Shown: positions 1 to 9,499 of the stretch, one piece after another
How the letters are laid out: every line of letters starts with the position of its first letter
Numbering within the stretch: position 1 is the stretch's first letter
Assembly: GCA_035926095.1 (NCBI GenBank)
Contig: JAVRQT010000003.1
Location: 1,674,001 to 1,738,000 of the forward strand
Length of the DNA stretch: 64,000 bases
Origin: Elasticomyces elasticus
Taxonomy: Eukaryota > Ascomycota > Dothideomycetes > Mycosphaerellales > Teratosphaeriaceae
Direction of reading: 5' to 3'
The notes under the pieces: generated by a model
Databases searched by the model: none
Seen by the model: the letters and a program-made list of their open reading frames with translations, nothing else
What the model was told of the DNA's origin: nothing
Position numbers and translations under genes: made by a program

Positions 1-1
1 G

Positions 2-949
2 CAGAATCTGGGCTTGCTGGATCAGCGCTTCGCTCTTGAGTGGGTTCGCGACAACATCGCCCGGTTTGGAGGAGACCCATCGAAGATCGTGAAGTGGGGT
101 GAGAGCGCAGGAGCCATTGCCTGCGATTTCCTCAACTTCGCGTACCCGGATGACCCTATTGTCCACGGTATGATCCTAGATTCCGGAACGGCATTGTTTC
201 CCACCGCCGCGACTGTGAGCTTTGACAAGGACTATACGAATTTCACATCCATCGCCGAAGCCGTTGGTTGCGGGTATGCGACATCTCAGCTGGAGTGCAT
301 GAGGACAATTTCGTGGGAAACGCTCGAAGGGGTCATGGGAGCGGACTCGTCATTGGCTTTCCTGCCCATCATCGACGAGAAGGTGATGTTTGGAAATTAT
401 ACTGAGCGGTACGCGATGGGCGGTGTGTCGTCCATCCCAGCCATTATCGGTACAAATCAGCATGAACTCAATGCCCTCATACCGCAGACTGGACTGAACA
501 CACCGTACAACGCCACCAGCTTCGCGGTCTTAAAAGCCATGTACGATGTAGCCGCGAACGCCACTTTCTTGTGCGAATCAGCTGTCGATACGTCGTTGTT
601 GCGACAGAACAACAACCTAACGACCTATCGTTACAGGTACGACGGCAATTTCCCCAACATCTCCCCCAAAGCATACCCGGGAGCTTTCCATGCCGCCGAG
701 CTGCCGCTGTTGTTCGGCACCGCAGGCAGATATCACGGCGCCTCGACAGCGTACGAGGAGGAGGTCGGCCGAAAGATGCAAGACCTATGGCTAGCATTTT
801 CGAAGGACCTCGAGAATGGGTTAGAGCAAGCAGGTTGGGGTGCGTACGCCGAGGGCAAGGCTGTATTGCTTGGAGGATCCGATGCGCCGGTCGTGTCGAT
901 TGACCTTGAGGAGATCGATGGGGCGTGCGTGGTGCTGGGTCAGATGTAA
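2..949 (+). CDS. Type-B carboxylesterase/lipase, C-terminal part (5' end outside window)
   Basis: An alpha/beta hydrolase of the carboxylesterase type-B family, which hydrolyses carboxylic esters and is often secreted in fungi. The frame is open from base 2 (QNLGLLDQRFALEWVRDN), a hallmark of the family just upstream of the nucleophile elbow. The elbow follows as GESAG, with the Ser being the expected nucleophile. The segment GTNQHELNAL corresponds to the acidic-residue region, and GAFHAAELPLLFG carries the catalytic His with the usual downstream LFG. About 315 residues are visible. Family members usually run 500-600 aa, so roughly the first 200 residues, with any signal peptide and the oxyanion-hole glycines, lie left of the window. 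Several NxT/S sites (for example NATF, NNLT) fit a secreted glycoprotein. Family assignment is firm; the substrate is unknown. Confidence 0.9.
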   Translation, partial: QNLGLLDQRFALEWVRDNIARFGGDPSKIVKWGESAGAIACDFLNFAYPDDPIVHGMILDSGTALFPTAATVSFDKDYTNFTSIAEAVGCGYATSQLECMRTISWETLEGVMGADSSLAFLPIIDEKVMFGNYTERYAMGGVSSIPAIIGTNQHELNALIPQTGLNTPYNATSFAVLKAMYDVAANATFLCESAVDTSLLRQNNNLTTYRYRYDGNFPNISPKAYPGAFHAAELPLLFGTAGRYHGASTAYEEEVGRKMQDLWLAFSKDLENGLEQAGWGAYAEGKAVLLGGSDAPVVSIDLEEIDGACVVLGQM

Positions 950-1223
950 TCTCTTGGTGTCACCTTAACAAAGAAGAATCTGTCCAGTGTAGCTCGTACG
1001 AGTGATGAGCAGTAGTGAACCTTTTTATTCGAGATCAAAGGCCTCGAGCTACTGAGTCTGAGCGCATAGATTCCTGAAATGTGCCTGCATGCGAACCCGG
1101 TCACCCTATTACGGCACCTCTTGCGGTCGCAGCGAAGAGGTATATTGCTGCCTTGCGAATTTCAGCAAAGCTGGGCGTCGGGATCAATGCCGTCCTTCTC
1201 GATCTCGGCTACCTACAACATAA

Positions 1224-1526
1224 TCACCTTCCACTCGTGCACATCGGTATCGAAATCAGAAGAGCACCGACCGTATCCAACCCGCCAACCACGGCTTTCT
1301 GCTCGGCACTCAAGGCACAGTACCAAAAGCTCAAGTTGCCATCACTGTCAAGCGTCTTCTCGACGACAGCATCTGGACCGACAATATTACGGATAGTGGC
1401 GTACGTACTGCTGATCTGATCCCGAGTTATCTTCTCCAACGGCCATACTAAGAAGTTTGGGGCGGCTGCGTAGTCGTTGGAACGTGGTTGTTGTTCTGCG
1501 ACTGCCGGAGACATGATGTACCGCAC
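1224..1526 (-). pseudogene. Short orphan ORF resembling the start of a subtilase-type prodomain protein
   Basis: A 100-codon ORF with protein-like composition. Residues about 23-90 (PNFLVWPLEKITRDQI... NIVGPDAVVEK ... LSFWYCALSAEQ) resemble, from memory only, N-terminal prodomain segments of fungal subtilisin-like proteases, which also read 'x-hydrophobic-WP-x-x-x-T-x-x-Q' and 'YW-x-A-x-L-x-x-x-Q'. No catalytic domain (Asp/His/Ser motifs) follows on the minus strand: after the stop at 1224 the other frames stay open only briefly towards 1080. It may be a truncated remnant, a small intact gene or chance. A plus-strand ORF overlaps it (1081-1419) but looks less protein-like. Confidence 0.3.
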
Positions 1527-1971
1527 AGAATCGATGTGAGCAACAAGGCAATGCCTACATTGGAGGAAGACAAGAAGTGTGCTTAGTCATGGAGGATTCG
1601 AAACCCAGTCTATGCGACACTACCTTGCTAGGGCCGCAACCCTTTGAGCACATTCAAAGCATGAAACATCCCTCGAGCAACAATAGCTTCCAGCAAGACA
1701 GGAGCTCAGCGTGGTGTCGACTATTAGGCAACGTTAGTGATACTGTTTCAAAGCTTGCCAAATGGTCCAAACCCGATTTTCTCTGACCCATTGATCTTCT
1801 ACAGCGGAAGATTAAAGACACGCCGATACTTTCCAGTGAGGAGTGGCACCGTAGAGTGTCTAGATATTGAACATCGGCACAAGTGTTGACCGCTCGGGAC
1901 CAGAACTGTGCGGCTGCAGTCGACGACGACGGGCGAGCAAATACTGAAGATCGACAGGCACGACGGGTAAG
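1527..1971. other. Intergenic, nothing recognised
   Basis: A 445-base stretch upstream of the acetyltransferase gene. I see no conserved ORF, repeat or RNA gene. The last 150 bases are presumably 5' UTR and promoter of the gene starting at 1972. Confidence 0.5.
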
Positions 1972-2799
1972 ATGGACGACGCACCTTCGGAAAGCCCATC
2001 AGTATTGCCCACTTTCCGCCACGCCGACGTTTCGGAAGACGAGCTTCTCGCCCGCATCCTCTACAACGCCTTTCTACCCAACTGGGACATAAACTGGTGG
2101 CAGAACCTCAGCGAGCAGCTCAAGCCCGTACCTCTCACGATCCGACAAAGCGACGAGGTATTGTCAACTCCCCAATCCAACCGTCTAAACTTCTACCGCT
2201 CAACCCTCACACTAGTCCGACTCATCGGCGGCACCATCTCCGTCGCCATACCACCCGGAGATCCTTCCCAACACCCCGGAGCAGTGATCTGCTGGCTTCC
2301 GCCAGGGATCTCCCCAAATCTTTACGCGCTCCTATGCAGTGGGTTTTTGTGGTCGCTCCTACGCTTTGGTGGGATAGTAGGTACATATCGCTTCCTCTAT
2401 TTCGAGTACGTACTCGCGCAACTCTACAAGCGCTCGCTGAAGGGTCTGGGCTATGGAAGCAGACACGATGGCGCTTTCGTGCAGATCGTTGCGACGAGTC
2501 CGGACTGCAGGGGGAAGCAGCTCTCGGCTCACCTGTTGCAGTGGCAGATCGAGCAACATCTACGGAGCGGCTGTGGTGCTGAGGGTAGTAGGGCGCCTGT
2601 GTTTTTGGATACGACGGGGGATTATCAGCAGCGGGTTTATGAAGGGGTTGGGTTTAGGGAATTGAGAAGGCGCGGGCTGGGGATTGAGGTTGATGGGAAT
2701 GGGCTGAAGCTTAAGCGCAGCAGAGAGGTATTCGAGACGGAGGAGGGATCACGTCGGTTTGTACAGAGGGTGATGATACTGGAGTCATCGGCCATGTGA
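1972..2799 (+). CDS. GNAT-family N-acetyltransferase
   Basis: A 275-aa intronless gene. GNAT enzymes move an acetyl group from acetyl-CoA to an amine; the acceptor here is unknown. The acetyl-CoA binding motif A is visible at about residues 168-190 (VQIVATSPDCRGKQLSAHLL), where RGKQLS stands for the canonical R/Q-x-x-G-x-G/A pyrophosphate loop; the last Gly is Ser here. Motif B follows as FLDTTGDYQQRVYEGVGFREL, the usual 'L-x-T-x-x-x-x-x-x-x-Y-x-x-x-GF' end of the fold. The ATG at 1972 gives the full fold with a short disordered leader. It converges on the Apd1-like gene at 3385. There is no signal peptide, so it is likely cytosolic. Confidence 0.85.
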   Translation: MDDAPSESPSVLPTFRHADVSEDELLARILYNAFLPNWDINWWQNLSEQLKPVPLTIRQSDEVLSTPQSNRLNFYRSTLTLVRLIGGTISVAIPPGDPSQHPGAVICWLPPGISPNLYALLCSGFLWSLLRFGGIVGTYRFLYFEYVLAQLYKRSLKGLGYGSRHDGAFVQIVATSPDCRGKQLSAHLLQWQIEQHLRSGCGAEGSRAPVFLDTTGDYQQRVYEGVGFRELRRRGLGIEVDGNGLKLKRSREVFETEEGSRRFVQRVMILESSAM

Positions 2800-3384
2800 T
2801 AGGTATTGCGGACACTGTGCTGATAGGGGAAGATGGTGGCTGAGCGGTCGACTCTGCGGTACCTAAAGCGCTCACTCGCGGACGCACTGGAATTACAATG
2901 GCCATCCAGCTCCATTCCATTGACCAGGTAAGGCCTCTCTACGAGCCCGGCCGGTTTGGCTTCGAAAACAATCCGATCACCAGTCTCCACGTACGAAATA
3001 AAGAGTTGATCTTGGAGAGCAAGGTATATAAGTCCTCGCACGAACACGATTAAGCACATACGACCACAGGTCATGGAAAACAGAGGATCCCGTCCGCTCT
3101 CCTGTACTTAAGCCATGAACCGGCGGACTAGTAGTACGGTGGGTGACCACGTGCGAATACCCGCTGTTGTATGTTTTGTCTTTTTGAGCTTCTCGAATCC
3201 CGTCCATCCTACAACATCGATCTGTTTTAGCTGCTGCGAGGTGTGTATGCACTCATTTTGTAACACTCTTGAAACCCAAGGGGCTGCCGACATAAAAACC
3301 TGCCATTACTCTACCCTCCCTCTACACCTATATATACCCATCCCTCGCGCTATGCAATATCTACAACCCCAAATCCCATCACTC
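2800..3384. other. Convergent intergenic region
   Basis: 585 bases between the 3' ends of the acetyltransferase (plus) and the Apd1-like gene (minus). ORFs here are short and mutually overlapping. I see no repeat or RNA gene; it probably holds two 3' UTRs. Confidence 0.5.
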
Positions 3385-4524
3385 CTACCAACTAACCACG
3401 CCCTTCCCCCGATCAAATCCACCCCTCAACTGACTCTCCGGCTTCACGACTTTGCCCTGCAAGACAGTGTACCGCACGATATTCTCGCAGTCCTCGGGTT
3501 TGATGCGCGCGAGCCAGATGCATTGCGCTGCTTCTTCTGTTTCGTGCGGAGAAACTATGTCGCCGTTACTGTTGTTGCTGCCGTTTCCGTTCGTGGCACT
3601 ATTGCCATTCGTCTCTAGCTTAGTGGGCTCCGCTTTCCGGTAAACCAACATATTTGCGCTATACTTGTGCCCGCCAACATGGGAGATGAAATATATCCCC
3701 ACTCCACCCGGTCGTTCGTCGCCGAGATCGCGGAAGAGTCCCAGGGGTCGGAGATGACGTTCCAATTCCCGTCTGAGCAAGGGCGCGGATTGTCCGCAGC
3801 GAGCGTCGCGGGTAGCTTGGGAACAGAGGAGTATGAGATATTTGTGGGGACAGGAACTGAGTGTGAGACCTTCGGGGAGTTGGAGGTCAGAGGTCGAGTG
3901 GCCGTTGGTTTGTGATGGGAGAGGGAGTTGAGTGGTTACGGTTGGTGTTCGGTTCACAACCCCCTTGATCAGCTCAGGGACAGACTCTGTAGTGACTCCA
4001 TTGATCCATTGAAAAGCCGGTAGTAAAAGAACCCTAGTCGGCCGCCCATAATTCCCCTTCCCGTCCCCTTCACCCAGAAAATCGGATTCGGTCGGTATGT
4101 TCGACGCACTCAACATCAAATTCCCTCCCCCCTCCCCCTCCTCATAACACCCCCTATTCTTCCCCACAGCCTCCATCACACTCCCCTTCTCATCCTCAAC
4201 ATCCCTTACCCAATCCGTTTTCCCCGTCGCTATAATCAAATGCCGCGAGAAACCGTTGATATGTCCGTATAACTTATCTTCTGTCTCTATCTCGAATTTC
4301 CGCGGGTAGTGGATGGTACATGTTGTGCAATCGTGTAGGCAGTCTTCGCCGTCTATCTCCGGGATGGTTTTGGGGAAGAGTTGGGCGTCGAGGGTGCGGG
4401 CGGTGTGGAAACCATCTTTGCGTTCGATTGTGGCGGTTGGAGTGGAGGAGGGAGTGAAGACGCGTTCGCTGACTGAGCGGAGGAATTTGGATGCCATTGT
4501 TTTTGGGCGGCGGAAGTTGGGCAT
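3385..4524 (-). CDS. APD1: Apd1-like sucrase/ferredoxin-family Fe-S protein
   Basis: A 379-aa intronless gene of the sucrase/ferredoxin-like (Apd1/Aim32) family, cytosolic thioredoxin-fold ferredoxins. In yeast Apd1 a 2Fe-2S cluster is held by two Cys and two His in the C-terminal domain. The same ligands are visible here: C234-x8-C243 (CSQATRDARC) and H282-x3-H286 (HVGGH), followed by KYSANMLVY, a strong family signature. An extra Cys-rich stretch near residues 62-69 (CLHDCTTC) lies in the N-terminal half. Low-complexity inserts (GEGGG about 130, an Asn/Gly run about 303-320) are lineage decoration. The ORF opens MPNFRRPKTMASK; the second Met (residue 10) is a possible start. Yeast Apd1 is linked to actin patch distribution and redox-drug sensitivity. 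It starts 277 bases from the divergent plus-strand gene at 4802, so they may share a promoter. Confidence 0.88.
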   Translation of the reverse strand: MPNFRRPKTMASKFLRSVSERVFTPSSTPTATIERKDGFHTARTLDAQLFPKTIPEIDGEDCLHDCTTCTIHYPRKFEIETEDKLYGHINGFSRHLIIATGKTDWVRDVEDEKGSVMEAVGKNRGCYEEGEGGGNLMLSASNIPTESDFLGEGDGKGNYGRPTRVLLLPAFQWINGVTTESVPELIKGVVNRTPTVTTQLPLPSQTNGHSTSDLQLPEGLTLSSCPHKYLILLCSQATRDARCGQSAPLLRRELERHLRPLGLFRDLGDERPGGVGIYFISHVGGHKYSANMLVYRKAEPTKLETNGNSATNGNGSNNSNGDIVSPHETEEAAQCIWLARIKPEDCENIVRYTVLQGKVVKPESQLRGGFDRGKGVVSW

Positions 4525-4801
4525 TGATGAGGTGGAGTTGGTTTATATCTTATCTTATCTGATGGCTCGGCCGAGAATTGTTCAGCCCGGATGATGTGGC
4601 GGGAGGTGACAACAACATCAATGATGTGGACTGGTTTCGGGACGCGTGGGCAACGACGGAGGAGATTCACGGTATATGAAGTGAGAGCATCAACGTTGCT
4701 GCCTCCAGAACTCGGCCGGGGAACGGAGGTACGGTCGGCCGAGCTCGTACTACATCTTCCTGGCCTGGTCAGGAGAACACAGATTGAAGTGTTAGGGCAG
4801 C

Positions 4802-5950
4802 ATGAGCACGCGAGCCTTCTACGGTAGGTCCAATCTCACTATGTCAAGCCGTGTTATCTTCCTCGCCGGCGCCCCTTTGGCCGAAGACTTGAGTGCCGAC
4901 CTACTCACCTCGTTCAACACGCCCGTGAAACGCTTCCTAGGCCATCCGTCAGCTCCGAGGGAATTACCGACACAGCTCACGCAATTGCAAGCTTCGGCGA
5001 AATGGCGAGCAATCTCTATGGGCAACCCAGCGCACGATGCCAATGTTCAGGACCCGGATGATGCTGAATCTATCATTTTTAACCACCACGACGAAGAGTC
5101 TTCCCAACAACGACTCGCCTTTTTAGAACACTCCTTAGCCCTCCTAAACGAACTCGACTCCTCCCAAATCCTCCCGACCGGCCCAGGAGACTACGACGAC
5201 ACCACAGCCTTCCCCTCCACCTTCTCCCTCGCCACCACAACCTCGGAATCCTTCAACAACACCAACGGCACCCTCGACCCAACAGAGTTCCCTTCCACAT
5301 CCCCTGCCAAACTCGGTAGACCAGGTACCCTCCAACTCCTCGGCGAAATCACAGATCTCAAACGCCTCCCCCCCGCCTCCCACATCCTGCGAATCCAACC
5401 TCAAACCATGACCGTCAACCTCCTAGCAACTATAATCTCCATCTCGCCCCCCCGAACCATAACCCTGCGAAAACGTACAGGGGAGATGGATCTCCAAGAA
5501 CTTCTCCTCGGGGACGAGACGAGGGCGGGGTTTGGCGTGACGTTCTGGCTTACTCCCACGGATAGCCAGACGAGACAGCAGAGGGATCAGCGAGACGACA
5601 TGCGCGCACAGTTATCTGAACTCAGGTCGGGAGATGTTGTGTTGGTGCAGAATGTGGCTTTGTCTGCGTTTAGGGGGGTGGTTTATGGGCAGAGTTTGAG
5701 TAGGAGGTTTGCGAGGAATAGTACGGGGGTTAGTGTGGTTGATGGTGGGGAGGTTGGGCAGGGTGGTGAGGAGTTTGGATTGCCGATGGGTGTTAAGGGG
5801 AAATTTGAGAGGGTGAGGAAGTGGGGGGATGATTTTGTGGGGAGGACGAGGAGACCTGCTTTGACTATGCCCAGTGCGGTTCGGGTTGGAGGGGATGGGT
5901 TTGGGGAGCAGCTACCACCTGATACGCAGAAAGGGGAGGAGTATGGGTGA
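4802..5950 (+). CDS. OB-fold-like protein of unknown function
   Basis: A 382-aa intronless ORF that I cannot assign to a named family. The N-terminal 180 residues are Ser/Thr/Asn-rich and probably disordered. Residues about 170-300 look like one OB-fold nucleic-acid-binding domain: LGEITDLKRLPPASHILRIQPQTMTVNLLATIISI, then TITLRKRTGEMDLQELLLGDET, GVTFWLTP and finally LRSGDVVLVQNVALSAFRGVVYGQSL. The last piece is the typical 'G-D-V-V-x-V-x-N-V' strand of RPA- or telomere-type OB folds. The C-terminus is basic and Gly-rich. ATG codons exist at 4802 and 4841; the later one starts MSSRVIFLAGAP. It is divergent from the Apd1-like gene. A DNA-maintenance role is inference from the fold only. Confidence 0.65.
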   Translation: MSTRAFYGRSNLTMSSRVIFLAGAPLAEDLSADLLTSFNTPVKRFLGHPSAPRELPTQLTQLQASAKWRAISMGNPAHDANVQDPDDAESIIFNHHDEESSQQRLAFLEHSLALLNELDSSQILPTGPGDYDDTTAFPSTFSLATTTSESFNNTNGTLDPTEFPSTSPAKLGRPGTLQLLGEITDLKRLPPASHILRIQPQTMTVNLLATIISISPPRTITLRKRTGEMDLQELLLGDETRAGFGVTFWLTPTDSQTRQQRDQRDDMRAQLSELRSGDVVLVQNVALSAFRGVVYGQSLSRRFARNSTGVSVVDGGEVGQGGEEFGLPMGVKGKFERVRKWGDDFVGRTRRPALTMPSAVRVGGDGFGEQLPPDTQKGEEYG

Positions 5951-6200
5951 GAGCTGGATGGCTTCGGACTGGAGTCTGTGAGATGAACCTGTTTCACCCA
6001 TGGCGATGGGCGTACGCAGCAATGGAGCACGTTGTGCTTGAGTTGGTACTGGTCGATGAGGTTCGCATGAGCTTGATCTGATAGGATTACTGCACAATGG
6101 CAAGATCTCGGATAGCAGGGCGTCGCATATTGAGCGCAGGGCCTGCTCTACGATTCACGTTACTGTACGCCGACTTTGCGCCTCGGGAGATATTATGACC

Positions 6201-6285
6201 ATTGGACGCATTGGACGCATTGGACGCATTGGACGCATTGGACGCATTGGACGCATTGGACGCATTGGACGCATTGGACGCATTG
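6201..6285 (+). repeat. 9-bp minisatellite (ATTGGACGC)n running into an assembly gap
   Basis: A perfect array of ATTGGACGC, 9.4 copies visible, with no base differences between units. It stops at the N run, so the true copy number is unknown. In frame it would encode a monotonous tripeptide repeat on either strand, but no gene context supports coding. Confidence 0.95.
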
Positions 6286-6385
6286 NNNNNNNNNNNNNNN
6301 NNNNNNNNNNNNNNNNNNNNNNNNNNNNNNNNNNNNNNNNNNNNNNNNNNNNNNNNNNNNNNNNNNNNNNNNNNNNNNNNNNNNN
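6286..6385. other. Assembly gap, 100 N
   Basis: Exactly 100 N, a size often used for gaps of unknown length. It begins inside the 9-bp array and the sequence right of it is not repeat, so at least the end of the array is missing. Confidence 0.98.
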
Positions 6386-6760
6386 GTGCTTCCGGAACCA
6401 GAACAGGTGCTCCGTGGGTTCGTACGTGCCAGATCAACGACGATGCTGTGGACTTTGAGCCTTCTTTCCCTTCATCGACAAGTAGATTTCACATACTGCT
6501 TTGCACGGCAGCCACCTGGAGTAACCCAGATGTAAATTTCTGCGCGCACTCAGGGAGACGAGTGAGCCGTAGAAGCTGTTCCTCGAGCAACGGCCACCAG
6601 GCACAGATCTAAGCGACGAGACAAGACCGGCTGGAAAGCCAGCGGCTTTGAGGACCTTCCTACTCCAGCCACATTTCTGACGTGAGGGTGGATGCATATT
6701 TGCCAAGGTGAGGGAGTTCACGAGTAGCTGGAAGCCATGAACTCACTCACTACTAATGGA

Positions 6761-6948
6761 GCATGATGTGTCACACCACGAGCGGCGCATTACTGGCGCC
6801 TGCCCCATTAAGACGTCCAAGCTACAAGATGAAGGAATCAGTGGATACACGGAGGCTACCAATCCCTCCGCTGTTTTCCAAGTATGATGTATCACACCAC
6901 AAGATGCGCATTACTGGCATAGCCTTCCCCACTAGGCTTTCAAGCTAC
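6761..6948 (+). repeat. Pair of imperfect direct repeats of about 65 bp
   Basis: Bases 6761-6825 and 6882-6948 share ATGATGTxTCACACCACxAGxxGCGCATTACTGGC and end in a common CAAGCTAC. Offset is about 122 bases. No ORF of note; it looks like a decayed local duplication. Confidence 0.7.
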
Positions 6949-7115
6949 GCTCCACAACGGCGGGGAGATCCTACTCACTGCACGTGCTACTGTGTAGTGC
7001 GATCCAGCATCGAAGTCTAATCCCACAGACGTCGTGGGGTAGCGCTAGCATTGGATCAGCATACAAATGACCCAGGAGGGACACATTGGCGACTACTCGA
7101 CAAGCTCTTCCAATC

Positions 7116-7512
7116 GCGAACGACTAGTTGCCAGCTGCACTTTCGACTATTTACCAGCTGGATCCACACTTCCGCCGCACACGCACAGCACTAACCTCAC
7201 TTTCGTTATCTACGTGCTTCGAAAGCACTCTCAACTACGTCTGCCCGCCCAGCGAGGGCTAGGAGCATCTTTGTGAAACTGTTAGCCGTAGAAAACCGGG
7301 GAGGGACCCGCGAGAGGGACCCTCCGTAGCGTAGCGGAGGAAGGGGGTGCCTACGGGAGGGTACCGGTGCGGCGGAGGGCGGGGGGTTGGGAGGGTCGGC
7401 GGCCTCACGTGCTTGAAACGGTGTAATTCTGAGAGCAACTTGCGGGTAGGGGGTGGTAGTGTGGGTCTAGCTGGTAAATAGTCGAAAGTGCAGCTGGCAA
7501 ATAGTCGTTCGC
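7116..7512. mobile_element. hAT-type MITE with 8-bp target-site duplication
   Basis: A 397-bp non-coding element flanked by the same 8 bases, TTCCAATC, at 7108-7115 and 7513-7520. Its ends are long inverted repeats: 7116-7167 begins GCGAACGACTAGTTGCCAGC and is matched by the reverse complement of 7461-7512 with only a few mismatches over about 52 bases. The similarity fades over the next 10. An 8-bp target duplication is characteristic of hAT transposons. The middle (about 7290-7400) is GC-rich with short palindromes. No transposase is encoded, so mobility would need one in trans. No gene is obviously interrupted. Confidence 0.88.
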
Positions 7513-7520
7513 TTCCAATC

Positions 7521-8456
7521 AGCGTATACTGGCGAGTACCAAAACGTAGCTTTGGTCGATCTTACTTGCTTAGGTGCAAGGCTACAGCTTCTCCTCACTA
7601 CATTAACCACACTTTTGCTGAGATATAGCTCGGAAGCAGAGACTCCCGAACACTAGCATATAGCTCATGCATCTCTGGATCTAGTGAGATGTCGATCATC
7701 GGCACTGTCGACCGCACGTGTAGCAAGTTACCGGGAATATCGAGGGCTGTACTTACACAGCTCTGCAGTGACTAATCGCAGCCTTCGTGCATAGCAAACT
7801 ACGGGCGCCCGGGCACGCGCAATAGCAAGAGCTGCCAGCTGCGTATCCACGATGCATTGCAGAAATCAGGTCTATACCACCAACGAACGACCTGAAGCCT
7901 CTCTTCATCTCACGACAATCAGAGTTTCTCCCACGTCTGCGACTCAACACATCCTCGATGTGCCCGCAACCAACAACGTCAGCCCGATGTGGACAGGCGA
8001 CACCAAAGAACGACCGTCCTACCTAGTGCCTTGGCCCATACATCAGGCTATGAGAAGCACTGGGCTAGCAGGACGCAATAGCAGCGCTTGTGACGCTACC
8101 TCACAACCATAGTTACATCGGCGCAGTCTAACACTGCTTCTCTGACGGCAACATGCATTCTCTCCAAAACTAGTTCAGATGAGGGCCCCCGCAACGGCCA
8201 CGCCCTGGGGTTGGTTGGACAAAACTGAATCGATGGCCGCAATGGAGACGTCGCGGGCTTGAAGGACCGGATGTGCTGATCTTGCGGCATACCAGGCCGA
8301 CACTCGATGGCAACAACTGGCGATGCCGTGGGTATAAGACCATCGCCCTGGTCCTGCCTTGTTCAGTCAACCCCACAAAGCAGTACTCGGCCAGTCCTCA
8401 ATACATCGATACCCTCAGCCAACCCAACTCTCGAATTCATCACCACGTCCATCACC
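7521..8456. other. Intergenic, promoter side of the cysteine-rich secreted gene
   Basis: About 940 bases without a credible gene. The last 120 bases (CCCTCAGCCAACCC... CACCATGCAG) look like a pyrimidine-rich fungal leader before the ATG at 8457. An ATG at 8307 is in frame with the secreted gene but would bury its signal peptide, so I reject it as the start. Confidence 0.5.
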
Positions 8457-9071
8457 ATGCAGTTCTCCAGCCTTGCTACAGTCCTTGCACTGTCTATCAC
8501 AGCCTCAGCACTTCCGGCAGCTCTCGTGCCCAGAGCCTCCACGACATGCAATGACGGTGAGGTCGCTGTGGGCCTTTCGCAGTTGTGTGGTAAGAACGCT
8601 ATACCACGTACTGCTCAGACTGCCGCTGACCACTTCTCCGCGACTCACAGGACTCGGAACGTACGTCGTCGCTTCCACGGTCCCGTCCCTCACGACGTGG
8701 TGCTAATTAAATGTAGAGGCTTTCCTGGTGGCGCAGGCCAATGTGGCAAGGCTACCGGCGAAATCTACTCGAACGACTGTGGCTCGATCGCTGCCGTCAC
8801 ATCGTTCGAAGGTGACGGCTGGTGCAACTGTACGTAAACAAGCCTGCTCCGCTACTGGCTGTGACCCATGCGGATTTGGTTGTCCTTGCTGACTCGCTCG
8901 AACTCAGCTGGATGGAATAACGGCGGAGGGATTGATTGCGACGACAGTGGCTATCCAACCACGGTCTACACTTCGGGCGGCAATTTCGGCAACTGTTACT
9001 CGCACGGAGGGTCCTGTGCTGCGGCTGCATTTGACTACGAGGGTATATTCTACTGTTGCAGCAGGTTGTAG
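8457..9071 (+). CDS. Small secreted cysteine-rich protein (effector-like), 4 exons with a micro-exon
   Basis: Proposed exons are 8457-8589, 8651-8660, 8717-8829 and 8908-9071, giving 139 aa with stop TAG at 9069. The protein opens with a clear signal peptide (MQFSSLATVLALSITASA) and the mature part has 10 Cys: TTC, QLC, GQC, NDC, GWC, IDC, GNC, GSC and a final YCC. Introns have good signals: GTAAGA...CTGAC...CAG, GTACGT...GCTAAT...TAG and GTACGT...CTGAC...CAG. The second exon is only 10 nt (GACTCGGAAC). If both first introns are retained the frame stays open but adds a basic, non-conserved insert and an extra Cys. I do not recognise the family. Size, Cys count and signal peptide are those of apoplastic effector candidates or structural cell-wall proteins; function is not shown by the sequence. 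Confidence 0.75.
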
Positions 9072-9264
9072 CTATGGTTTATCATCGAAGCTGTCAGACG
9101 GAGCACGATCTTCCAAGTACTGCGGGTGAGTTGTTATTGTCAAGACGAACGGTGACCTGCTGGAGCCTGTCACACAGATACAGACTCATCGGTTGTACCG
9201 CAACTCTCTCCGGATACCTTCCATAACTCTAGTGAGCTCCTCGTGCACACGTATACGCTCCGCG

Positions 9265-9380
9265 TGCCGTTGGTAATCCAGACTCAACTTGGTCAAAGCC
9301 TCAAGCCACCGTTTCAACTGAAATCAAAGTTCGTCGATCAGCACACTCCATTGGACATTCGATGTGTGATGAAGATCCTG
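9265..9380 (-). pseudogene. Fragment of the LPxELR family (third local copy)
   Basis: A stretch about 115 bases long similar to 10700-10810 in the intact gene at 10333. Shared words include GGTAATCCAGA, ACTTGGTCAAAGCC, ACCGTTTC and GTCGATCAGCACACTC. It covers only the 'HIxxLIECADRRTLDSIETVGMGF' part of the protein and has no open frame of its own, so it is a dead fragment. Confidence 0.7.
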
Positions 9381-9499
9381 ATCGAGGACAGCAGTTGAGC
9401 TATATGTAAGTAGTCTCTGACACATTGCGAAGTTGACGCGAATCAAACTTGACTGACAGTTTTCGCTACCTGAAACTGTCAGTCCCATGTTCCAGAATG

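Noticed and set aside
8307..8837. Single-exon 176-aa reading of the cysteine-rich gene
   Set aside because: It buries the signal peptide 50 residues in, retains two introns with good signals, and ends without the last Cys-rich exon.
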